Source: Candidatus Rokuibacteriota bacterium
Lineage (GTDB): Bacteria; Methylomirabilota; Methylomirabilia; Rokubacteriales; CSP1-6
NCBI GenBank assembly: GCA_030647435.1
Contig: JAUSJX010000004.1
Location: forward strand, 1-51,229
Reading direction: 5' to 3'
Length of the DNA stretch: 51,229 nt
The translations under genes and the position numbers were made by a program. The notes beneath the pieces were generated by a model that searched no databases, was not told the origin of the DNA, and saw only the letters and a list, made by a program, of their open reading frames with translations. Shown in pieces: positions 6,753 through 16,124 of this stretch. Position 1 is the stretch's first letter; every line of letters starts with the position of its first letter.

Positions 6753-7817
6753 TCAACCACAGGCGACCGTGTAGATGTCCTGGACGCCGTCGGGCAGGTG
6801 CTGCTCGGACCACGTCCGGCCGCCGTCCTGGGTGCCGAAGACCTGGCCGCCGCGGCTGACGCAGTAGACCTGGTTGGGATCGGCCCTGTGCAGCGCCACC
6901 GCCATCATGGTGCTCCCGGCCTTGACGCCGTGGTCGAAGCGCGTCCAGGTCTCGCCGACATCCCGGCTGCGATAGAGCGATCCATCCACGCTTCGCGCCG
7001 CGGGGCTCAGGCAGGCGTACAGGTCGCGCGGATCGTGCGGCGACACCAGGATGTCACGGCTGTACGTGAGCGGCGAGAAGCGGCCGATGTCCATGTTCTG
7101 CCAGCTCGCGCCGCGGTCGGCGCTCTGGAACAGGCCCATGCGGACCGCCAGGAACACGGTGCCGGGCCGCGCGGCGCTCACGCACACCGCGTGGCCGTCG
7201 AGCATGCCTTCGAGATGGCTGTCGCTGTCGATCGTACTCTTGAGGTGCGGCAGCTCGGCGAGCTTGAGCAGGTCCGAGCTGCAGTCATCCCACGTCTCGC
7301 CGCCGTCGAGGCTCCGCATGACGCCGCCGACTTCGAGCGCCGCGTACAGCTCCTCGGGCCGGGTGGGATCCGCCACGAGGCGCATCACGCGGCAGACGAA
7401 GGACTTCATCTTGACGCGCTCGGGCTGCGCGGCCTTCGGAAGCCGATGCCAGGTGTCCCCACCGTCGTCGCTCCGGAAGACGCCGACGGGAGAGGTGCCG
7501 GCGTACAGGATGCGGGGATTGGCCGGATGCACGAGGATCGACCAGACTTCGGTGCCGTCATCGGGGAAGCCGAGCCGCTCCCAGTGCTCCCCGCGGTCCG
7601 TGCTCCGGTAGGGGCCGGTCCGGGTGCCGAGATAGACGACGTCCGGGTTCGTCGGGTGGATGGTGATCGCCTGGACGTGAGTCACCTCCGGCAGGCCCTT
7701 GGTCAGCTGCGTCCAGCGGTCGTCGCCGTCCGCGCGCCGGAAGATCCCCCCGAGCGTCTTTGAGCTGGACCGCGCCGCGCCGACGTAGACGTGCGAGGCC
7801 GCCGATGGATTGGTCAT
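6753..7817 (-). CDS. BNR/Asp-box repeat beta-propeller protein
   Basis: This 354-residue protein is built from repeated Asp-boxes (SxDxGxxW). Visible copies are STDRGEHW, SDDGGDTW, SLDGGETW, SADRGASW, SRDVGETW and TQDGGRTW, alternating with strands such as VVYLGT and ILYAGT. This pattern predicts a six- or seven-bladed beta-propeller of the sialidase/VPS10 superfamily. There is no signal peptide and no sialidase FRIP motif, so it is more likely a binding or structural propeller than a glycosidase. Its start follows a weak GGGGG site. It is encoded 10 nt after the VOC-family gene and likely shares its transcript. Confidence 0.82.
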   Translation of the reverse strand: MTNPSAASHVYVGAARSSSKTLGGIFRRADGDDRWTQLTKGLPEVTHVQAITIHPTNPDVVYLGTRTGPYRSTDRGEHWERLGFPDDGTEVWSILVHPANPRILYAGTSPVGVFRSDDGGDTWHRLPKAAQPERVKMKSFVCRVMRLVADPTRPEELYAALEVGGVMRSLDGGETWDDCSSDLLKLAELPHLKSTIDSDSHLEGMLDGHAVCVSAARPGTVFLAVRMGLFQSADRGASWQNMDIGRFSPLTYSRDILVSPHDPRDLYACLSPAARSVDGSLYRSRDVGETWTRFDHGVKAGSTMMAVALHRADPNQVYCVSRGGQVFGTQDGGRTWSEQHLPDGVQDIYTVACG

Positions 7818-7827
7818 GTGTGTCCCC

Positions 7828-8259
7828 CTATGGCCGGAAGTCCGAGGAGCCGACCCAGCCCGTCTCGGAGACGTCGAGCATGACTCCGTCCGGGCCGCTG
7901 TACTTCACCTCGACGTTGCCGTGGCGCTGACTGGACTGTCCCACGCCGAGCGCCTCGTTGACGTCGTCACGGCGCTCGGAGCCGGCGGCTGCCAGCCGCT
8001 CGGCGATCGCCTCGAGACTCTCCACCTGGAAGCCGATATGGTGGATCCCGTAGAAGTCCTTGCCTCGCTCGACTCCCGCCACTGCGTCGTTCTTGAACTT
8101 GAGGATGGCCAGGTTGAGGTCGCCGTCGGTGAGAAAGTAGCCGCTCACGGCGGGATGGTCGACCTGCCCGATCTGCTTCATGCCGAACACATCGGTATAA
8201 AAGCGCGCGGTCTTCTCCGGGTCCTGGGTCGACAGCGCGATGTGCTTGATCTTCGCCAT
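7828..8259 (-). CDS. VOC-family (glyoxalase/dioxygenase fold) protein
   Basis: This 143-residue vicinal-oxygen-chelate protein consists of two beta-alpha-beta-beta-beta modules. Module one begins KIKHIALSTQDPEKTARFY, with a potential metal His early in the strand. Module two begins GIHHIGFQVESLEAI and ends VEVKYSGPDGVMLDVSETG, where Glu/Asp could complete the site. VOC members include glyoxalases, ring-cleaving dioxygenases and epimerases; the substrate cannot be told. The start at 8259 was preferred because GGAGG lies 5-10 nt upstream; the frame extends four codons further to 8271. It is divergent from the TRAP operon. Confidence 0.82.
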   Translation of the reverse strand: MAKIKHIALSTQDPEKTARFYTDVFGMKQIGQVDHPAVSGYFLTDGDLNLAILKFKNDAVAGVERGKDFYGIHHIGFQVESLEAIAERLAAAGSERRDDVNEALGVGQSSQRHGNVEVKYSGPDGVMLDVSETGWVGSSDFRP

Positions 8260-8380
8260 GACGTCCTCCACTGGTCGCGAGTTCGATAGGGTGGCCTATT
8301 TTAGCCCGTCCGCGGCCGCCGCGCATACGATAGACTACCCGCCGCCGGCCCATCGTCCCATCCGCGCAGAGGAGGTGCAC

Positions 8381-9409
8381 ATGCCCAACATCGGGAGATT
8401 CGTACTCGCCGCTCTGGCCGCCGGCATCATCGCCGCCGCCCAGCCCGCGCTCGCCCAGACCACGCTCACGATGTCCTCGTGGGTGTCGCCCCAGCACCAT
8501 CTGACCAGCGTCGTCCTGCAGGGCTGGGCGACCGAGGTCGAGAAGGCCACCAACGGCCGCGTCAAGTTCCAGATGCTGCCCAAGCATCCATCGGCGCCGC
8601 CGGGCACCTTCGACGCGGTCAGGGACGGCCTCGTGGACCTGTCGTACGTCACCGCGAGCTACACGCCGGCGCGGCACATTCTGCCACTCATGGCGGAGCT
8701 GCCGGGCGCCGGCGACACCGCGCTCGTCAACTCGGTTGCCTACTCGCGCATCTACTGGAAGTACTTCGACAAGATCGGCGAGTACAAGGGCGTGAAGCTC
8801 CTGGGCGTGTTCACGCACGGCCCCGGCCAGATGTTCACCAAGCGGCCGGTGGCCGGCATCAACGACGTGCAGGGCCTGAAGATCCGCACCGGCGGCGGCA
8901 TCGCCGAGGCGGTGGCGAAGGCGCTCGGCACCTCCGCCTTCGTGAAGCCGGCGCCCGAGTCCTACGAGCTCCTCAAGGGCGGGGTCGCCGACGGCGTGTT
9001 CTTCCCCCTGGAGTCGATCATTTCGTTCAAGCTCGACACCGTGCTCGAGCAGGCGACGCTGTTCCCGGGCGGGATGTACAGCTCGTCGTTCGGCTTCTTC
9101 ATGAACGAGGACAAGTGGAACAAGCTGTCGAAGGAGGACCAGGCCGCGATCGAGAAGCTCTCCGGCGAGCACATCGCGCGCCTCGCCGGGGCGTCGTGGG
9201 ACGAGGCCGACAAGAAGGGCCTGGAGGCGCTGAAGAAGTCCGGCGTCAAGATCGTCAACGCCAACCCGGCGTTCGTCGCCGAAGTGCAGAAGCGCTCCGC
9301 CCCCATCGTCGACGACTGGATCCAGAAGGCCAGCGCCAAGGGCGTGGACGCCGCCAAGATCCTCGCCGAGTTCCGCGCGGAGCTGAAGAAGGTCGCCGCC
9401 GGCCAGTGA
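8381..9409 (+). CDS. dctP: TRAP transporter substrate-binding protein DctP
   Basis: This 342-residue periplasmic binding protein captures a carboxylate or related solute and delivers it to the DctQM permease. A signal peptide covers residues 1-25, ending PALA before QTTLT. The mature protein has TRAP-P landmarks. SWVSPQHHLTSVVLQGWATE opens the mature chain, then come LPKHPSAPPGTFDAV and QGLKIRTGGG, where the Arg in KIRT is the carboxylate-binding residue in the family. Start: GAGGAGG lies 4-10 nt upstream of the ATG at 8381. The three TRAP genes are tightly arranged with 13-19-nt gaps, so they form one operon. Confidence 0.92.
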   Translation: MPNIGRFVLAALAAGIIAAAQPALAQTTLTMSSWVSPQHHLTSVVLQGWATEVEKATNGRVKFQMLPKHPSAPPGTFDAVRDGLVDLSYVTASYTPARHILPLMAELPGAGDTALVNSVAYSRIYWKYFDKIGEYKGVKLLGVFTHGPGQMFTKRPVAGINDVQGLKIRTGGGIAEAVAKALGTSAFVKPAPESYELLKGGVADGVFFPLESIISFKLDTVLEQATLFPGGMYSSSFGFFMNEDKWNKLSKEDQAAIEKLSGEHIARLAGASWDEADKKGLEALKKSGVKIVNANPAFVAEVQKRSAPIVDDWIQKASAKGVDAAKILAEFRAELKKVAAGQ

Positions 9410-9428
9410 CCGGCCCCGCGGCTAACCA

Positions 9429-9902
9429 GTGACCGCTCCCGCGGCCACATGGGAGCGGCGCGTCGAGGCGCTTCTCGGCGTCGTCGCTTCCGTCATTCTC
9501 CTCGCCATGATGCTCCTCACCTTCGTGGACGTGGTGGCGCGGTACATTTTCAGTCGCCCGGTCCGGGGCGCCTTCGAGATCACCGAGCTGATGCTGCTGG
9601 TGCTGATCTTCGCCGGCCTGCCCCTCGTGTCGTTCACCGACGAGCACGCCCTCATGGATTTCATTGACCGCCTGCTCCCCCCGCGCGCGCAGCGTGCGCT
9701 CGAGGGCCTCGTGCAGGGGGTATCCGGGGCGATCATGTTCCTCCTCGCCTGGCAGGTCTGGCTCAAGGCCGACCGGATCTGGGCCTACCGCGACGCCACC
9801 GACGTCCTGCGCATCGTCTACGGCCCCTTCGTCTACTTCATGGCAGTTTCGATCGGGCTGGCCGGCCTGATTCACCTCTACAAAGTGGTCGAGCGTCGAT
9901 GA
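9429..9902 (+). CDS. dctQ: TRAP transporter small permease DctQ
   Basis: This 157-residue membrane protein has four predicted helices at about residues 13-37, 47-66, 84-105 and 128-150. These match the DctQ subunit that pairs with DctM in Na+-driven TRAP uptake. The second helix includes AFEITELMLLVLIFAGLPL, a conserved DctQ region. It lies between dctP (19 nt) and dctM (13 nt). Confidence 0.9.
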   Translation: MTAPAATWERRVEALLGVVASVILLAMMLLTFVDVVARYIFSRPVRGAFEITELMLLVLIFAGLPLVSFTDEHALMDFIDRLLPPRAQRALEGLVQGVSGAIMFLLAWQVWLKADRIWAYRDATDVLRIVYGPFVYFMAVSIGLAGLIHLYKVVERR

Positions 9903-9915
9903 GTGAAGCCCGCCG

Positions 9916-11214
9916 GTGATCGAGGGGCTCTGCGGCCTCACCGCGATGATGGCGCTCGCCTTCCTGCGCATCCCCATCGCGTACTGCATGGGCATCGTCG
10001 GCATTATCGGCTACGCCTACATGCGCGACTGGAACTGGCTGGTGGCCTCCGCCATGGTGCAGACCAAGATCTACGAGACGGGGCGCAACTACACGCTCTC
10101 GGTGGTGCCGCTCTTCATCCTGATGGGCAACTTCGTCACGCGCGCTGGCATGTCGCAGGAGCTGTTCCGCGCCGCGTACACCTTCATCGGCCACCTGCGC
10201 GGGGGGCTGGCCATGGCGACCGTGTGGGCGTCCGCCGGCTTCGGCGGGATCTGCGGCTCCTCGATCGCCACGGCGGCGACCTTCGCGAAGGTGGCGTACC
10301 CGTCCATGAAGCGCTTCGGCTACTCGGACCGGCTCGCCGCAGGCGTCGTCGCCGGCGGCGGCACGCTCGGCATCATGATCCCGCCGTCGACCATCATGGT
10401 GATCTACGGCGTCTTCACCGAGACCAACATCGGCAAGCTGTTTGCCGCCGGGATCCTGCCCGGCATTCTCGGCGCCTTCCTGCTCTGCGGCGCAGTCCGG
10501 TACATGACCTGGCGCGATCCGGCTTCGGGCCCGCCGGGCGAACGCTCGACTTGGCGCGAGCGCCTGCTCGCTCTCAAGGACGTGTGGGCGGTGGCGGTGC
10601 TGTTCATCTTCGTGATGGGCGGCATCTACGTCGGCTTCTTCACCGCCACCGAGGGCGCGGCCATGGGCGCCTTCGGGGCCATGGTGTTCGCCCTGTGGCG
10701 GCGCGCGCTCACCTGGCGGACGCTCTACGCGTCGCTCCTCGAGAGCGCCCGCACCACGTCCATGCTGTTCATGATCCTGATCGGCGCGCTGATCTTCGCG
10801 GAGTTCGTCAATATCACGACGATGCCGGCGGACCTCAAGGGCTGGGTGACGCGCTTCAACCTGAGCCCGACGATGGTGGTGGCGGCGATCTGCGCGGTCT
10901 ACGTGGTGCTCGGCACGGCGATGGAGGAGCTGTCGATGATCCTGCTCACGATCCCGGTGTTCTTCCCGGTGATCGTCCAGCTGGGGTTCGACCCCGTCTG
11001 GTTCGGCATCATCATCGTGTGCGTGGTCGAGATCGGCCTGATCAGCCCGCCGGTCGGGATGAACATGTTCGTCCTCAAGACGCTGCTGCCCGAGGTGAGC
11101 ACCGGGACCGTCTTCAGCGGCGTGCTGCCGTTCATGTGGGCCGACGTGCTGCGTCTCGCCATCCTGGTCGCGTTTCCCTGGATCTCGCTCTGGCTGCCGA
11201 GCATGATGCGCTGA
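9916..11214 (+). CDS. dctM: TRAP transporter large permease DctM
   Basis: This 432-residue protein belongs to the ion-transporter superfamily and has about 12 membrane segments. It forms the Na+/solute transport path of the TRAP system. Conserved DctM features are SVVPLFILMGNFVTRAG near residue 57, the AGFGGICGSSIATAATFAKV segment and the GGTLGIMIPPSTIMVIYG signature near 150. GLISPPVGMNMFVLK near 375 is the second pseudo-repeat counterpart. Translation probably starts at the GTG at 9916, as no closer ATG fits. The operon ends here and converges with the MFS gene 19 nt away. Confidence 0.93.
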   Translation: MIEGLCGLTAMMALAFLRIPIAYCMGIVGIIGYAYMRDWNWLVASAMVQTKIYETGRNYTLSVVPLFILMGNFVTRAGMSQELFRAAYTFIGHLRGGLAMATVWASAGFGGICGSSIATAATFAKVAYPSMKRFGYSDRLAAGVVAGGGTLGIMIPPSTIMVIYGVFTETNIGKLFAAGILPGILGAFLLCGAVRYMTWRDPASGPPGERSTWRERLLALKDVWAVAVLFIFVMGGIYVGFFTATEGAAMGAFGAMVFALWRRALTWRTLYASLLESARTTSMLFMILIGALIFAEFVNITTMPADLKGWVTRFNLSPTMVVAAICAVYVVLGTAMEELSMILLTIPVFFPVIVQLGFDPVWFGIIIVCVVEIGLISPPVGMNMFVLKTLLPEVSTGTVFSGVLPFMWADVLRLAILVAFPWISLWLPSMMR

Positions 11215-11232
11215 AGGGCGACAATCTCCCCC

Positions 11233-12483
11233 TCAGCGAGTGAGGAGCGCCGGGCGCCGGAACAACGTGACGGCGAGCGGGCCGAGCGCCAGCGCGCCGC
11301 CCACCACGTTGAGGATGGCGAAGCCCCACACGCCGAGGATCATCCCGCCGGCGGCGGATCCGAGGGCGCCCATCAAGCCCATGAAGAGGTCGGCGAAGCC
11401 CTGGATCGACGGTCGCTCCGCCGGCGTCAGTGCGTCGGTCAGCAGCGCGCTCCCGGCCACGAACGCCAGGTTCCAGCCCACGCCGTTCAGGAAGAGCGCG
11501 AGGATGACCAGGACGCGGTCGGTGCCCGGGGCGAGTCCCGCCAGCAGGACGGCGACAATCAGAATCACGGCGCCGGCCCCGATCATCAGCAGCCGTCCGA
11601 AGCGGTCGCACAGCCAGCCCGATAGCGGCGACGTGACATACATGCCGGCCAAGTGAAAGGACACGGCCAGCCCGATCGTCTGCACGTGATGTCCCTGGTC
11701 GTGGAGGTAGAGGGGTGACGTGGAGGTCGTGCTGATCATCACGAACTGGCTGATCGAGAGCGTCGCCAGCGCGATCTGCACTCGGACATCTCCGAGGATC
11801 GCGCCGAGCCGGCGGGCTTGGCCGGCGGGCCGGCCCGCGTCGACGATTGCCTGGCTGTGGCGCGCGATCGCCAGCGGATCGGGCCGCAGGAACACCTCGA
11901 TCAGGAGCGACGCCAGCGCGTAGCTGCCCACGGCGATGAGGAACGCGCTCGCCACGGACGAGACCCCGAGAAGAGCGCCGAGGCGCAGGGCCGGGGCCAT
12001 CAGGTTCGGCCCGATGATCGAGCCGATCGTCGAGCCCCACACGATCAGCCCCATCGCGCGGCCGCGCTGCGCGGGCGACGTGACGTCGGCGGCGGCGTAG
12101 CGGGCGAGGAGGTTGGAGGTGCTCGCGATCCCGAAGAGCGCCATCCCGCCGAGCAGCAGCCAGAAGCTGCCGACCGCCACGCCCATCATGGCGAGGAGAG
12201 AACCGATGACGGCGAGGCCATAGCCCAGCGCCAGGCCCGGCCGGCGCCCCGAACGGTTCATCAGGCGGGCGAGCGGCCAGCTCGCGAGTGCGGTACCCAG
12301 AGCCCCGACGGCGATCGGCAGGCCCGACCAGGTATTCGTCCCGGTGATGCTGGCCGCCACGATGCTGCCGACCGCCAGCCCGATCGACTGCCCGGTGCTC
12401 CCGCAGACCTGCGCCACGAACAGCGTGGCCATCAGCTTGCCGCGGACGGATGCACCGCCCGACGTCGTTGTCAGTGGGTTCAT
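11233..12483 (-). CDS. MFS transporter
   Basis: This 416-residue major-facilitator protein has 12 predicted helices. The loop motif LMNRSGRRPG between TM2 and TM3 corresponds to MFS motif A, and its counterpart in the second half is LCDRFGRLLM. The substrate is unknown. It ends in the convergent junction with dctM. Its start is 9 nt after the CoA-transferase stop, so it is likely the second gene of a CoA-transferase/MFS operon and may export or import a related acid. The start at 12483 removes an upstream frame that is antisense to nothing but overlaps the CoA transferase. Confidence 0.85.
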   Translation of the reverse strand: MNPLTTTSGGASVRGKLMATLFVAQVCGSTGQSIGLAVGSIVAASITGTNTWSGLPIAVGALGTALASWPLARLMNRSGRRPGLALGYGLAVIGSLLAMMGVAVGSFWLLLGGMALFGIASTSNLLARYAAADVTSPAQRGRAMGLIVWGSTIGSIIGPNLMAPALRLGALLGVSSVASAFLIAVGSYALASLLIEVFLRPDPLAIARHSQAIVDAGRPAGQARRLGAILGDVRVQIALATLSISQFVMISTTSTSPLYLHDQGHHVQTIGLAVSFHLAGMYVTSPLSGWLCDRFGRLLMIGAGAVILIVAVLLAGLAPGTDRVLVILALFLNGVGWNLAFVAGSALLTDALTPAERPSIQGFADLFMGLMGALGSAAGGMILGVWGFAILNVVGGALALGPLAVTLFRRPALLTR

Positions 12484-12491
12484 CCGGCGGA

Positions 12492-13700
12492 TCAGACGAT
12501 CCCGCGCGTTCTCAGGTCGGCCACGCCGGCCAACGACAGACCGAGTACCTCTCCCAGCACTTCGTCGGTGTGCTGTCCGGCGAGCGGCGGGGGCGTGGTC
12601 ACGGGCTCCGAGGCCGACAGCCGTATCGGACAGCCGGGGACACGGAACCGCCCCCGGGTGGGATGGTCGATCGTCACAATGGCGTCGCGGGCGTTCAGGT
12701 GCGGGTCGTCCAGCACCTCGGCCGTGTCCAGGACGGCGCCGCACGGCACGCCGGCCTTGGCGAGCGTGGCCATCACCTCGCGCTTTGAGCGCGCGCCCGT
12801 CCACGCCCGCGCGATCTCGTTGAGGGCGTCGACATGCCGCCAGCGCGTCGGCGCGTCCACGCAGCGGGGGTCGCTGAGGAGATCCTTCCGGCCGATGGCG
12901 CGGGCAAAGTCGGACCACATACCCTGGTTCATCGGCTGCACGTAGATGTACACGTAGTCGTTCGGTCCACCCGGCGCGCACGCGTAGAGGCCGTCCGGGA
13001 CGGCGCCCGGCGGCGCGTTGTTTCCCCGCCGCCCGGTCGGCTTGCCGTCGCGGTAGTGCGCGACGTAGCGCTGGCGGATCAGGTTGGCCACCGCCTCCTG
13101 CATCGACACCTCGACCACCTGGCCTCTGCCGGTCCGCGCCCGCTCGATATGCGCGGCCATGATGCCGGCCGCCATGTGCACGCCCGCCCCGCTATCGCCG
13201 ATATTGGCGCCGCAGAGCACGGGCTCGCGGTCAGCAAAGCCGGTGACGCTCATCACGCCGCCCGTCGCCTGGGCGATCATGTCGAAGCTCTTGTACTCGT
13301 GGTACGGCCCCGAGAGGCCGAAGCCCTTGAGCCTCGCGAAGATGATGCGCGGGTTGACGGCGCGAAGCACATCCCAGCCCAGCCCCAGCCTTTCCATGAG
13401 GCCCGGCGCGAAGTTCTCGACCACCACGTCCGCGCGCTCGGCCATCTTGAGGAAAAGCGTACGGCCCTCAGGGTGCTTGAGATCTATCGTGACGCTGCGC
13501 TTGTTGGCGTTGAAGAGCAGGAAGAACATCGCGTCGAGCCCGGGCACCTCCGGGCGGTTCCGGCGCGACTGCTCGCCGCCGATGGGCTCGATCTTGATGA
13601 TGTCGGCGCCGAGCCAGCCCAGGAGCTGCGTGCACGATGTGCCGGCCTCGAACTGCGTCAAGTCCAGGATGCGGATGCCCGCCAGCGCGCCCTCGCTCAT
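12492..13700 (-). CDS. CaiB/BaiF family (type III) CoA transferase
   Basis: This 402-residue family III CoA transferase moves CoA between acyl groups through an Asp-linked intermediate. The N-terminus GIRILDLTQFEAG is followed by LLGWLGADIIKIEPIGGEQS, and then by NKRSVTIDLKHPEG with the conserved Lys. FDMIAQATGGVMSVTGF carries the catalytic-type Asp just after the KSF, and DSGAGVHMAAGIMAA follows. The C-terminal GVPCGAVLDTAEVLDDP is also typical. The substrate could be a carnitine-like, aromatic or dicarboxylic acid. It is divergent (85 nt) from the enolase-superfamily operon and precedes an MFS carrier. Confidence 0.92.
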   Translation of the reverse strand: MSEGALAGIRILDLTQFEAGTSCTQLLGWLGADIIKIEPIGGEQSRRNRPEVPGLDAMFFLLFNANKRSVTIDLKHPEGRTLFLKMAERADVVVENFAPGLMERLGLGWDVLRAVNPRIIFARLKGFGLSGPYHEYKSFDMIAQATGGVMSVTGFADREPVLCGANIGDSGAGVHMAAGIMAAHIERARTGRGQVVEVSMQEAVANLIRQRYVAHYRDGKPTGRRGNNAPPGAVPDGLYACAPGGPNDYVYIYVQPMNQGMWSDFARAIGRKDLLSDPRCVDAPTRWRHVDALNEIARAWTGARSKREVMATLAKAGVPCGAVLDTAEVLDDPHLNARDAIVTIDHPTRGRFRVPGCPIRLSASEPVTTPPPLAGQHTDEVLGEVLGLSLAGVADLRTRGIV

Positions 13701-13733
13701 GGATGCCTCTCTCCTCTTCGAGTGCGGGAGTAT

Positions 13734-13750
13734 CGAATCGCGCCGAATCG
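13734..13750. promoter_or_regulatory. Direct repeat in a divergent promoter region
   Basis: The heptamer CGAATCG occurs at 13734-13740 and 13744-13750, exactly 10 bp apart, in the 85-bp gap between the CoA transferase and the enolase-superfamily gene. A one-turn spacing would let a regulator bind the same DNA face twice. There is no other evidence that this is an operator. Confidence 0.25.
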
Positions 13751-13785
13751 TATCACGGCTCCCGGATTCTGGTAGAGTCGCGGGC

Positions 13786-14937
13786 ATGCGTGTCAAAGGA
13801 GTCACGACATTTCTGGCCGACCTCGGCGGCGGCAAAAACCTGCTCTTCGTCAAGGTCGAGACGGAGGCGGGTCCGCACGGATGGGGCGAGTGCTACACCC
13901 AGGCCGACCGCGACGCGAGCATCGTCGCCCATGTCGAAGCGCTCGGCCGCTACCTGGTCGGACGCGACGCCTCGCACATCACGCACTTCGTCCACATGGC
14001 ATACAACGACTTCGCGGCCAAGCGCGGGGCGATGGATTTCTGGAGCGCGGTCAGCGGGCTCGAGCAGGCGCTTTGGGACATCGCCGGCAAGCGCCATGGT
14101 GTCCCGGTGCACGCGCTGCTGGGCGGGCCGTGCCGCGAGCGCATCCGCGTGTACGCCAACGGCTGGTACGGCCACGGGAAGTCGCCCGCCGAGTACGCGG
14201 CGCTGGCGCACGATACGGTCGGCCGCGGGTTCACCGCGCTCAAGTTCGATCCGTTTCCCGGCCCGTGGCGCAGCCATATCTCACGGGAGGCCGAGGAGCA
14301 GGCCGTGGCCACGGTGGCCGCCGTGCGCGAGGCCGTCGGGCCCGAGGTGGATCTCCTGATCGAGGTGCACCGCCGGCTGGCGCCCATGCACGCTGTCCGC
14401 GTCGCCCGCGCGATTACGCCCTACCGGCCGTTCTGGTACGAGGAGCCCGTCTCCTCGACAAATTTGGAATCGCTGGCCGAGTGCCGCCGGCAGATCGGAA
14501 TTCCCGTCGTGACCGGAGAGGAGCTGTACACGCGCGCGGAATTCCGCCGCGTTTTCGAGCTGCGCGCCGCGGACATCATCAATCCCGATGTCTGCAACTG
14601 CGGCGGCATCCTGGAGCTCCGCGCGATCGCCCAGATGGCCGAGCCCTCGTTCGTGACGGTCGCGCCCCACAACTACAACAGCACCACGGTGGGGCTCGCC
14701 GCGACGCTCCAGGTCTCGGCCGCCATCCCGAACTTTCTCATCACCGAGTACTTCGTGAACTTCGAGGCTCGCGGGCGCGAGATCGCCCGCCCCGGTTTCG
14801 CGGTGCGCGACGGCTACATCACCGTCCCCCAGGACCCCGGTCTCGGCATCGATCTGGACGAAGCGGCGCTCGCGCGCTTCCCCGGCCGCCGGCTTCCGCC
14901 GCGCTCGCTGCCCTCTCCGGCCGACGAAAGGCCATAG
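13786..14937 (+). CDS. Mandelate racemase/muconate lactonizing enzyme family protein
   Basis: This 383-residue enolase-superfamily enzyme has a capping domain at about 1-125 and a TIM barrel at about 126-350. A possible base Lys lies at 153 in ALKFDP. The likely metal ligands are Glu193 (in LIEVHRR), Glu219/220 (FWYEEP) and Glu245 (VVTGEE). His195 and His295 (VAPHNYNS) could be acid/base catalysts. A His two residues after the first ligand is a feature of galactonate/gluconate-dehydratase-like members, so sugar-acid dehydration is a fair guess. ATG 13786 is the first start after the divergent promoter. It heads an operon with LLM and aminotransferase genes. Confidence 0.88.
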   Translation: MRVKGVTTFLADLGGGKNLLFVKVETEAGPHGWGECYTQADRDASIVAHVEALGRYLVGRDASHITHFVHMAYNDFAAKRGAMDFWSAVSGLEQALWDIAGKRHGVPVHALLGGPCRERIRVYANGWYGHGKSPAEYAALAHDTVGRGFTALKFDPFPGPWRSHISREAEEQAVATVAAVREAVGPEVDLLIEVHRRLAPMHAVRVARAITPYRPFWYEEPVSSTNLESLAECRRQIGIPVVTGEELYTRAEFRRVFELRAADIINPDVCNCGGILELRAIAQMAEPSFVTVAPHNYNSTTVGLAATLQVSAAIPNFLITEYFVNFEARGREIARPGFAVRDGYITVPQDPGLGIDLDEAALARFPGRRLPPRSLPSPADERP

Positions 14938-14960
14938 GGGCGAGGAGAGAGGACACCGAC

Positions 14961-16124
14961 ATGATCACCAAGTTCTCGAACGTCTATGCGGGACATATCG
15001 ACCTGGGCGACATGGGCCAGCTGGCCACGCCCGCCAACGAGCGCCGGTATCCGAACGAGCGCCTCGTCTCCGTCTTCGCGAAGGCCGAGGCTATCGCGCG
15101 GTGCATGGACGAGCACGGGTACCACACCCTCTGGTTGGCCGAGCACCACTTCCAGCACGAGGGCTACGAGTGCATTCCCAACATCATGATGGTCGCCGTC
15201 CACCTGGCCCATCTGACGTCGCGCCTGCGCATCGGCTGCGGGTTCAACATCGCTCCCATGTGGCACCCGCTCAGGCTGGCGGAAGACTTCGCCACCGCGG
15301 ACATCCTCACCGGCGGGCGCACCGTCTTCGGCGTGGGCCGCGGGTACCACACTCGCGAGGTCGAGACGTTCGGCGCGCCGATGCTCGACGCCGAGGCCAA
15401 CCGCGATCTCTTCGAGGAGCAGGTGGACATCGTCATGAAGGCGTTTCGCTCGGAGTCCTTCTCGCACCAGGGCAAGCACTACACCCTGCCGCCCGCCGTG
15501 CCGTATCGCGGCTACGAGCTGAAGGAGATCACCCTGGTGCCGCGGCCGCTCCGCCAGCCGGTCGAATGCTGGCAGCCGGTCGTGAGCGCCGGCGCCCGCG
15601 GGCTCGACTTCATGATGAAGCACCGCATCAAGGGGCTGATCGGCGGCGGCGCGGCGACGATGGCGGAGAAGTCGATCTACGCCTATCAGGACGCCGCGCA
15701 GCGCGCCGGGCTCGACTATGCCCTCGGCGAGGGTCTGAGCCTCGGCATCTTCTACCACCTGGCGGACTCCCGCGAGCGGGCCGTCCGCGAGATCACGCCG
15801 TGGTACGAGGAGCACGTCAAGATGTTCGGCCCGCTGGGCTTCGTGCCGGGAATCACGCCGGCGCAGCTCGAGGCGTCGACGCGCCGCGGCGGCTGGAGCG
15901 CCGCCGGTGTCCCGACCGTCGAGGACTACATGAAGGTCGGCGCCTGGTTCGCCGGCCCGCCCGAGGAGCTGATCGCCTACCTGCGATCGCTCGAGGAGAA
16001 GTTTCCCGGCCTCGAGTATGTGCACCTGAGCAACAGCATGGGCATGCCAAAGGACGCGATGCTGGAACAGATCGCCAGGCTCGGCAAGGACGTGCTGCCG
16101 AAGTTCACAGCCCAAGCGGCGTGA
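14961..16124 (+). CDS. LLM-class flavin-dependent oxidoreductase
   Basis: This 387-residue protein is of the bacterial luciferase-like TIM-barrel fold and probably uses FMN or F420. Recognisable features are YHTLWLAEHHF near residue 54, SRLRIGCGFNIAPMWHPLRL (about 87-106) and the TGGRTVFGVGRGYHTRE strand-loop near 115. Large LLM members of this length are often monooxygenases acting on organic substrates. It lies 23 nt after the enolase-superfamily gene, with GAGGAGAGAGG upstream. Its stop overlaps the start of the aminotransferase gene, so they are co-expressed. Confidence 0.9.
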   Translation: MITKFSNVYAGHIDLGDMGQLATPANERRYPNERLVSVFAKAEAIARCMDEHGYHTLWLAEHHFQHEGYECIPNIMMVAVHLAHLTSRLRIGCGFNIAPMWHPLRLAEDFATADILTGGRTVFGVGRGYHTREVETFGAPMLDAEANRDLFEEQVDIVMKAFRSESFSHQGKHYTLPPAVPYRGYELKEITLVPRPLRQPVECWQPVVSAGARGLDFMMKHRIKGLIGGGAATMAEKSIYAYQDAAQRAGLDYALGEGLSLGIFYHLADSRERAVREITPWYEEHVKMFGPLGFVPGITPAQLEASTRRGGWSAAGVPTVEDYMKVGAWFAGPPEELIAYLRSLEEKFPGLEYVHLSNSMGMPKDAMLEQIARLGKDVLPKFTAQAA

